In this document: piece by piece, positions 7,242-11,573 of the stretch
Layout of the letters: every line of letters begins with the position of its first letter
How positions within the stretch are numbered: the first letter of the stretch is position 1
Notes under the pieces: generated by a model
The model's input: the letters and a program-made list of their open reading frames with translations, nothing else
Told to the model about the DNA's origin: nothing
The model's database searches: none
Assembly: GCA_025350175.1 (NCBI GenBank)
Contig: JANXYF010000238.1
Coordinates: 1-11,573, forward strand
From: Nitrosopumilales archaeon
Lineage (GTDB): Archaea > Thermoproteota > Nitrososphaeria > Nitrososphaerales > Nitrosopumilaceae
Length of the DNA stretch: 11,573 bases
Direction of reading: 5' to 3'
Position numbers and translations under genes: made by a program

Positions 7242-7651
7242 GAATTCCAAAAGTTGCTTGCAAGATTGAGGTCTATGCAGCAGTTAATCCTTCAGAAGAT
7301 CCAGCCAAGGTAAGACTTGCAGTATCAAAAGTTATCCAGAGTAACGATTTTCAGTATAAAGAAGGAAGCATAAAGGCCACTTCAAATGAACTTGAATCTC
7401 TCTTGAAAATTCAAGAGACAGTTAAGAAACATCGAGCTAATCGAGTTTACCGAAGACAAATGCGATATAATACAAAGGGTGATACCACTTGGTTCTATCT
7501 CAATAAGCAGGCAGCCTTTGTAGATGTCGTTGCAATATGTGAAGAATCAGAAGAATCCGCAATGGGTCCCATCAAGGTAATCATTCATTCTAAAGATCTT
7601 GACAAAATATCTGATTGGCTAGCTCCTGAAATTAATGAAATGACTGGATAA
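7229..7651 (+). CDS. UPF0201 family protein
   Basis: This protein of up to 140 residues resembles the archaeal UPF0201 family. It opens with a strand IEVYAAVNPSEDPAKVRLAVSKVI and continues with a charged helix including KIQETVKKHRANRVYRRQM, then a beta-rich end GPIKVIIHSKDLDKISDWLAP. It is a small alpha/beta protein of unsettled function, often supposed to bind RNA. The longest frame starts at TTG 7229. A second TTG at 7238 would give the TTGA overlap with the UPF0200 stop seen elsewhere in this window and is preceded by GGTTGG, so the protein may be 137 residues. As I recall, Archaeoglobus encodes the two families as one fused protein, so the adjacency here supports a joint function. Confidence 0.8.
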   Translation: MDELRIPKVACKIEVYAAVNPSEDPAKVRLAVSKVIQSNDFQYKEGSIKATSNELESLLKIQETVKKHRANRVYRRQMRYNTKGDTTWFYLNKQAAFVDVVAICEESEESAMGPIKVIIHSKDLDKISDWLAPEINEMTG

Positions 7652-7689
7652 ATTTATCACATTTAATCAAATAGTATACATTTCTACTT

Positions 7690-7698
7690 TTTTATGAA
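7690..7698 (+). promoter_or_regulatory. TATA-like box before the secreted-protein gene
   Basis: TTTTATGAA is centred about 26 bp before the TTG at 7720, the distance expected for a leaderless archaeal promoter. A second candidate, ATAGTATAC, lies at 7671-7679 and would give a short leader of about 20 nt. The T-run at 7688-7693 could also terminate the UPF0201 transcript. The choice between these is inference. Confidence 0.35.
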
Positions 7699-7719
7699 AA
7701 TCTAAAGACAAACAATCAC

Positions 7720-8574
7720 TTGATAGGTAAAATAATCCTAATTGGTATTATAGTAGTAACATTAGTAATTTTGATACCTAATTCATCAAAGCTCTTTCAA
7801 ACCGAACCTGCACTTAAAACAGTCAAGGAAAAAATTGATAATATTGCTAGTAATCCATATGTAATTAATGATTCTAAATCAGCAGCAATCAAAGTTTTAG
7901 GTGTAGGTACAAAACTTCTTAACAATTCTTCTACTGATTTACTAAATTCAAACTCTAATTCTTTGAATAATACTATTACTACTGTCTACCAACTTCCTTC
8001 AAAATATGTAAATCAACAAAACTATACTGGTCAAGTTTTTGACAAGACTGGTAATACATGTGAAATTTCTGTTCCGGCAATGGCTCAAAGTGTAAATGGA
8101 CAACCAGAAATTACTCACATTATTCAGCTTAGTCAATGTTCACTAAATGTTGGTGATCCTGTACAAGTTACAACACTTTCAGCAAAACCTGATGCTCCTG
8201 CAGTAAATCCTTCAAGTGGACTACAAATAACTCCTTATTCTAGAGATAGTAGTACATCCTTACCAACTCTGCCAAGTTACTATAATACAGTTCAACTAAC
8301 TACAGTAAATCAAGGAAACAATGCAATGTTGAATTTTGATGATACATCTGGACAGACAAAATCGGTAACTGTAACAATGAGAAACAGTGATACTATTTTA
8401 TTCACCGGCACTTTTTATTCTTCAAAATTTACAGCTGAGGTTAAAGACGTTCCAAACACTCCTCACATAATTGAAATGACTATTGATAATGCCATTTATG
8501 GAACCTTGCATGCATCAGCATATGCTCCTTCAAATGCACAAAATTCCACCATAACTGGTATACTGTCACCATAA
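7720..8574 (+). CDS. Membrane-anchored extracellular protein of unknown function
   Basis: I do not recognise a named family. The 284-residue protein begins with a short basic start (MIGK) and a hydrophobic stretch at about 5-20 (IILIGIIVVTLVILIP), an uncleaved anchor or signal peptide with no evident lipobox. The rest looks extracellular: rich in Ser, Thr, Asn and Gln, poor in charge, and mostly beta-like. It has several N-glycosylation sequons (for example NSS at 21, NDS at 50, NNT at 83, NYT at 101, NST at 275). Its only two cysteines are Cys114 and Cys140, placed to form one disulfide. An Asn/Ser-rich linker (68-86) separates a helical N-terminal part from two possible beta-sandwich segments (about 98-153 and 188-284). 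The start is TTG. It stands alone, separated from its neighbours on both sides. Confidence 0.8.
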   Translation: MIGKIILIGIIVVTLVILIPNSSKLFQTEPALKTVKEKIDNIASNPYVINDSKSAAIKVLGVGTKLLNNSSTDLLNSNSNSLNNTITTVYQLPSKYVNQQNYTGQVFDKTGNTCEISVPAMAQSVNGQPEITHIIQLSQCSLNVGDPVQVTTLSAKPDAPAVNPSSGLQITPYSRDSSTSLPTLPSYYNTVQLTTVNQGNNAMLNFDDTSGQTKSVTVTMRNSDTILFTGTFYSSKFTAEVKDVPNTPHIIEMTIDNAIYGTLHASAYAPSNAQNSTITGILSP

Positions 8575-8604
8575 GTCAAAATGAAAATGCGTTGTTTTTT
8601 AAAA

Positions 8605-8615
8605 TTTTATAAAAT
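8605..8615 (+). promoter_or_regulatory. TATA box for a candidate small RNA gene
   Basis: TTTTATAAAAT is one of the clearest TATA-like sequences in the window and lies in a non-coding gap, 30 bp after the stop of the secreted-protein gene. No gene on this strand follows within the window. The expected transcription start, about 25 bp downstream, falls within a few bases of the first base of the 11-bp stem at 8632. That match in position is the main reason to call it a promoter. Confidence 0.5.
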
Positions 8616-8631
8616 ATGAAAAGGTGTAACG

Positions 8632-8718
8632 GCGTGACCCTGTATAGGCAAAAGCTTTCTCTTGCCATTTGTACAATTTTTTGTACTTAACTATATACCA
8701 TTTTTCGCAGGGTCACGC
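8632..8718 (+). ncRNA. Candidate structured small RNA with three stems
   Basis: GCGTGACCCTG (8632-8642) and CAGGGTCACGC (8708-8718) are perfect 11-bp complements in an otherwise AT-rich gap. Inside, two more hairpins form: GGCAA/TTGCC (8647-8651 with 8662-8666), which continues after an A-C mismatch with AG/CT and closes on a CTTT loop, and GTACAA/TTGTAC (8671-8676 with 8681-8686) on a TTTT loop. TATA (8643-8646) can pair with TATA (8692-8695) to close a three-way junction, leaving an unpaired stretch at about 8696-8707. A TATA box lies upstream and a terminator-like repeat downstream. I find no tRNA T-arm, C/D boxes or H/ACA features, and recognise no known family. Alternatives are a small non-autonomous mobile element, a protein-binding palindrome, or a transcription barrier between convergent genes. 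Confidence 0.5.
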
Positions 8719-8760
8719 AAATTCATTTGCCAGAATTTGCATCTTTCTGCATTGTTTCTT
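8717..8760 (+). terminator. Inverted repeat and T-rich tail after the candidate RNA
   Basis: GCAAATTC (8717-8724) and GAATTTGC (8733-8740) form a perfect 8-bp inverted repeat with an 8-nt loop, followed by pyrimidine-rich ATCTTTCTGCATTGTTTCTT. This resembles a terminator for the RNA upstream. Its first two bases are also the last two of the 11-bp stem, so both helices cannot be complete at once. Confidence 0.45.
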
Positions 8761-8907
8761 GTATGTCTTCATCTTATTTAATAATTAGTGTTATTTATTC
8801 CATAAATCCACTTTAATTTTTATAATTTATTACTACGTACCAATGAATAATCAATATTTCCTACCAACTTTATGAAATTTATCTAAATTTACCTAAAATC
8901 TGATTGT
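8761..8907. other. AT-rich spacer without recognised features
   Basis: This completes the 333-bp gap between the secreted-protein gene and the sirtuin gene. It is very AT-rich. The only reading frames are trivial, such as a 17-codon frame starting at 8764. I see no RNA gene, mobile-element end or clear terminator for the minus-strand sirtuin operon, apart from loose AAATTT repeats near 8874-8890. Confidence 0.4.
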
Positions 8908-9627
8908 CTATCCTGATATTGTATCAAGCAAAACTGGAAGCGCGCTTGCTGCAGATGATCTTAGGGAGATATCCATACTTGATGACATTGGAGTTTGTTC
9001 GATATTTACTTCAATCATTGTTGCACCATTTTGTTTAGCATATACAGGCAAGAGATTAGCTGGTGATACTACAAGTGAAGTTCCAACAACGACCATTACA
9101 TCACAAGAACTAGCTTGGTCTATTGCAGACTTCCATACGTCTTGTGGTAGTGATTCTCCAAACCAAACAACATCAGGTCTTAGTATATTTCCACACTTGC
9201 ATAGTGGAGGAAGTTGTGAAAAACTAGATACTATCTTATCCTTAAAATCGCAAACAGTGCATTTTATTGTAATTATGCTACCATGTAGTTCATAGACATG
9301 GGTACTTCCTGCCCTCTGATGTAACCCATCAATATTTTGAGTCAATACAGAAACTTGTTTGTATTTTTCAAACCCAGCTATTGCAGTATGTCCTGGATTT
9401 GGATTTGCAGCGAGTATGTTTTTTCTTCTTTCTTCATACCATTCCCAGACAAGCTTTGGATCTTCATAAAATGCATCTATTGTTGCAAGCTTCATTGGAT
9501 CATATTTTCTCCAAAGACCATCTTTTCCTCGAAATGTAGGAATTCCACTCTCTTGAGAAATTCCAGCTCCTGTAACAAAAACAATTTTTTCTGCTTCCTT
9601 TAATCTGTCTGATATTTGTTCAAACAT
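8908..9627 (-). CDS. NAD-dependent protein deacylase, class III-like sirtuin
   Basis: This 239-residue sirtuin removes acyl groups from lysine using NAD+. The NAD-binding motif GAGISQESGIPTFRG is at 20-34, TQNIDGLHQRAG at 96-107, and the catalytic histidine is His115 in ELHGS. A structural zinc is held by Cys123, Cys126, Cys143 and Cys145 (CTVC and CKC). GTSLVVSPA (182-190) completes the cofactor site. Tyr64 and Arg67 form a YxxR motif, and the segment PDVVWFGE is present; both are marks of the SIRT5/CobB-like class III, which prefers acidic acyl groups such as succinyl-lysine and also deacetylates in some members. Archaeal targets could include chromatin proteins or metabolic enzymes. The ATG lies 1 nt after the RNase Z stop, making this the last gene of the right-hand operon. 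Confidence 0.93.
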   Translation of the reverse strand: MFEQISDRLKEAEKIVFVTGAGISQESGIPTFRGKDGLWRKYDPMKLATIDAFYEDPKLVWEWYEERRKNILAANPNPGHTAIAGFEKYKQVSVLTQNIDGLHQRAGSTHVYELHGSIITIKCTVCDFKDKIVSSFSQLPPLCKCGNILRPDVVWFGESLPQDVWKSAIDQASSCDVMVVVGTSLVVSPANLLPVYAKQNGATMIEVNIEQTPMSSSMDISLRSSAASALPVLLDTISG

Positions 9628-9628
9628 T

Positions 9629-10528
9629 TCACTTGATGTTAATCTCTAAAAGATCCTTTGCAGCAATAACTGAATCATGAATTGTCTTTGCTTCATTGAC
9701 AAGTTCTTCAGTATCCTCATATCTTGCAGAGAAATGTGTCAGGATTAAATTAGAAACTCTAGCTCTCTTTGCAAGCTCTGCTGCTTCCTTTGCAGTAGAA
9801 TGAAAGTTTTCTTTTGCTTTATCCCTTAATGTATCTGAATAAGTGGAATCAAATGTAATATAATCACAATCTTGAAAGAACTCTTCAAGCTTCTGTGTGG
9901 GTCTTGTATCACCTGAGATGCCAATCTTTTTGCCTTTACGTTTCTCTCCCATGACATCTGAGGGCTTGATTGTCTTATCTCCTATCTTGATTTCAGTATC
10001 ACTTTGAAGTTCATGCCAGAGTTTTCCCTCTGGAATGCCCAATTCCTTTGCTTTTTGTGGATAAAACTTGCCAGGCTTGTCTTTTTCAATAAAAAGATAC
10101 GAATAAGCTGGAATCGAGTGTTCTGCCTCACAGACATGAATGCTATATGCCGAGTCGTCAAAGACAAGTCCTTCCTTTATTCTAGTTATTCTAACAGGAA
10201 AAGTCAGGCTAAAATTTAGTATCTTGAGATTTGCTGCAATAAATTCCTCAATTCCTGTTGGGCCATAGATGTCAACAGACTCTGTCCTGTTTTGTAATGA
10301 CATTGTCTGCAAGAGACCCAAAATCCCAACACAATGATCTCCATGTAAGTGAGTTACAAAGATCTTGATCTTTTTATTCCAACCAAGCTTTGATTTTGAA
10401 AATGCAATCTGGGCTCCCTCTCCTGCATCAAACATCAAAATCTCTCTATCCAATACAAGACAAATGCAAGTCATGCCACGTTCAGCAGTTGGCTGTGCGG
10501 CTGATGTTCCCAAAAATACTAGTTTCAT
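9629..10528 (-). CDS. rnz: Ribonuclease Z (tRNA 3' endonuclease)
   Basis: This 299-residue metallo-beta-lactamase-fold enzyme cuts precursor tRNAs just after the discriminator base, producing ends for CCA addition. The zinc motif is THLHGDH (59-65) with His60, His62, Asp64 and His65. The other ligands are His137 (AEHS), Asp207 (SGDTRP) and His265 (LTHFSARY), with the family's conserved His243 in NFHSTA. The N-terminal MKLVFLGTSAAQPT is diagnostic. The exosite arm that clamps tRNA corresponds to about 150-175, including FYPQKAKELGIPEGKLW. The length is typical for the short RNase Z form. The start overlaps the upstream methyltransferase stop as ATGA, indicating coupled translation. Function is well supported. 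Confidence 0.96.
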   Translation of the reverse strand: MKLVFLGTSAAQPTAERGMTCICLVLDREILMFDAGEGAQIAFSKSKLGWNKKIKIFVTHLHGDHCVGILGLLQTMSLQNRTESVDIYGPTGIEEFIAANLKILNFSLTFPVRITRIKEGLVFDDSAYSIHVCEAEHSIPAYSYLFIEKDKPGKFYPQKAKELGIPEGKLWHELQSDTEIKIGDKTIKPSDVMGEKRKGKKIGISGDTRPTQKLEEFFQDCDYITFDSTYSDTLRDKAKENFHSTAKEAAELAKRARVSNLILTHFSARYEDTEELVNEAKTIHDSVIAAKDLLEINIK

Positions 10529-11457
10529 CTTACAGCAATAACCCTCGTCAGACTCTTGTGCCTATAGATCTCGTATTTCTTTGCTTTGCTCATCTCTTCC
10601 ACATCTAGACCTTTTTTGTATACTATTACAAGCTTTTTTCTCTTTGGTATTATGGAAACAAAATCCTTGACTAGTTTTTTCGGAGAAACAGATGATCTTG
10701 ATGCAATTCCATAAGGCAGATCAGTTACTATTGCATCTATTGTACCCTTGATATTTCGTATTTCATTATAACTAGAATTTATCACCTTTGACTTGAATTG
10801 ATTTGCAGCAAGATTCTTTCTAGTTATACTACACATTAACGGATCAAAATCAATTCCTATAGATTTTATTTCCATCGATTCTGCTTGTAGCAAAATTGTT
10901 CCAGTGCCGCAAAAAGGATCACAAATTGTTTTTCCTTCTTTTAGTTGTGAAAGATTTACAATGCATCTGCTAAGCTTCAAGTCTAGCTCATGAGGATGTT
11001 TGATTACCTTTATTGGTAATTTTGGCTCAATTTTGGTATCAGCACAGCCAAGATACTGCTCTGAGTCTGTAATAATGAGATATACAGTAAGATGGGGATT
11101 TGATAGCGATACCTTGGAACCCCATCTTCGTGAAAGTACGCCTCCAACTTGTTTTTCTAATGAAGTACTAATCTTTCTTGATGACAGATTTATTGTTCTA
11201 CATACAAACGACAGAGGTTTTGGTATTGGTGGATCTATCTTTGATATGTCATCAAATGTATCTACAATGTTTCCAGAATTTCGAACAAATGTAGCTCTGC
11301 TTGCAATTTTCTTCCATGAAACTTTGGATTCTAGTATAACCAGTCTTGATTCTGAGCTTGATTTGGTTTTAGGATCATAGCTTTTTGATATTGAGATAAC
11401 TTCATCTCTTGCAAGGTCTTCATATTGACCTGGTAATACAAAGAAGCTTTGCAACAT
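10525..11457 (-). CDS. tRNA (guanine10-N2)-methyltransferase, TrmG10/Trm11-like
   Basis: This 310-residue protein pairs an N-terminal RNA-binding region with an S-adenosylmethionine methyltransferase domain. The N-terminal part (about 1-150) fits a THUMP-type domain: a diverged helix-strand start, then SLEKQVGGVLSRRWGSKVSL and YLIITDSEQYLGCADT, as in archaeal TrmG10. The methyltransferase begins with a HPHELDLKLSRCIVNLS segment. SAM motif I is DPFCGTGT (180-187), GIDFDP (201-206) is the acidic loop, and the catalytic motif IV is TDLPYG (245-250), the D/N-PPY-like form used for N2-guanine methylation. It most likely methylates G10 of tRNA. The ATG directly follows the upstream prs stop and its stop overlaps rnz as ATGA. 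The exact target site is inferred from family resemblance. Confidence 0.85.
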   Translation of the reverse strand: MLQSFFVLPGQYEDLARDEVISISKSYDPKTKSSSESRLVILESKVSWKKIASRATFVRNSGNIVDTFDDISKIDPPIPKPLSFVCRTINLSSRKISTSLEKQVGGVLSRRWGSKVSLSNPHLTVYLIITDSEQYLGCADTKIEPKLPIKVIKHPHELDLKLSRCIVNLSQLKEGKTICDPFCGTGTILLQAESMEIKSIGIDFDPLMCSITRKNLAANQFKSKVINSSYNEIRNIKGTIDAIVTDLPYGIASRSSVSPKKLVKDFVSIIPKRKKLVIVYKKGLDVEEMSKAKKYEIYRHKSLTRVIAVR

Positions 11458-11573
11458 TCACACTAGAGCCTTTACAATAATTGGTGAGATATCTACATTG
11501 TTTGTTTTGCATGGTATGGAATTTGTACTGATTATCTTTGTCACACCAGCTTTTTTGATCTTCTTTTCTGCAT
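11458..11573 (-). CDS. prs: Ribose-phosphate pyrophosphokinase, 3' end only
   Basis: The minus strand gives a 37-residue C-terminus from the window edge to TGA at 11458-11460. It reads EKKIKKAGVTKIISTNSIPC, then a short polar stretch and VDISPIIVKALV. This matches the end of PRPP synthetase, where the Ala-Gly-x-x-x-Ile-Ile-x-Thr-Asn-Ser/Thr-Ile strand leads to the final helix around a V-x-(I/V)-(S/A)-P/x-x-I-x-x-A-I/L pattern. The enzyme makes PRPP from ribose 5-phosphate and ATP for nucleotide, histidine and NAD synthesis. The stop abuts the methyltransferase ATG with no gap, so it heads or continues the trm-rnz-sirtuin operon. The active site lies outside the window. Confidence 0.8.
   Translation of the reverse strand, partial: AEKKIKKAGVTKIISTNSIPCKTNNVDISPIIVKALV

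Noticed and set aside
8581..8619. 12-codon frame beginning ATGAAAATGCG
   Set aside because: It is too short, runs through the TATA box and has no supporting feature.
8632..8718. tRNA or tRNA-like gene
   Set aside because: The outer stem is 11 bp rather than 7, there is no GGTTCGAATCC-like T-arm and no normal D- or anticodon arm.
8632..8740. C/D or H/ACA guide RNA
   Set aside because: I find no RTGATGA and CTGA box pairs, no kink-turn motif and no ACA box at the required distance from a guide hairpin.
8575..8907. CRISPR array or remnant
   Set aside because: There are inverted repeats only; no direct repeats with regular spacers and no cas genes nearby.

Overview
The window looks like a strongly AT-rich archaeal chromosome segment, most likely from an ammonia-oxidising Nitrososphaerota (Thaumarchaeota) lineage close to Nitrosopumilus. 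The evidence is a set of archaeal housekeeping families: class I CCA-adding enzyme, ThpR, a TrmG10-type methyltransferase, RNase Z, a UPF0200/UPF0201 pair and an XPD/DinG-like Fe-S helicase. Genes are tightly packed with 4-nt stop/start overlaps, several use TTG starts, and TATA-like boxes lie about 25 bp before likely leaderless starts. Lineage is inferred from gene content and composition, not from a search.

Left part (1-6619). A plus-strand gene fragment of unknown function ends at 156 and converges on a minus-strand helicase (191-1894). A compact minus-strand operon then reads thpR, CCA-adding enzyme, an atypical COG2112-like kinase, a CDF metal transporter with three tandem cytoplasmic domains, and an AlkA-type DNA glycosylase. 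Its genes overlap or lie within 2 nt of each other, so they are probably co-transcribed from a promoter near 6633-6649.

Middle part (6620-8907). The same promoter region appears to drive a divergent plus-strand pair, a UPF0200 P-loop kinase-like protein and a UPF0201 protein. A membrane-anchored, probably glycosylated extracellular protein (7720-8574) follows. The 333-bp gap after it is the most unusual part of the window: a TATA box, a sequence that folds into an 11-bp GC-rich stem enclosing two further hairpins, and a second inverted repeat followed by T-rich sequence. Together these look like a free-standing small structured RNA gene between two convergent genes.

Right part (8908-11573). 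A second minus-strand operon reads ribose-phosphate pyrophosphokinase (3' end only), TrmG10-like tRNA methyltransferase, RNase Z, and a sirtuin with class III (deacylase) signature residues.

Taken together, the two minus-strand operons carry several tRNA maturation steps (3' trimming by RNase Z, CCA addition, G10 methylation, and 2',3'-cyclic-phosphate/2'-5' ligase chemistry), mixed with DNA repair, metal transport and NAD-dependent deacylation. The main points for follow-up are the candidate RNA at 8632-8718, an Asn where a third catalytic Asp is expected in the CCA enzyme, the triple-domain CDF transporter, and the HGEL-type catalytic loop of the kinase.
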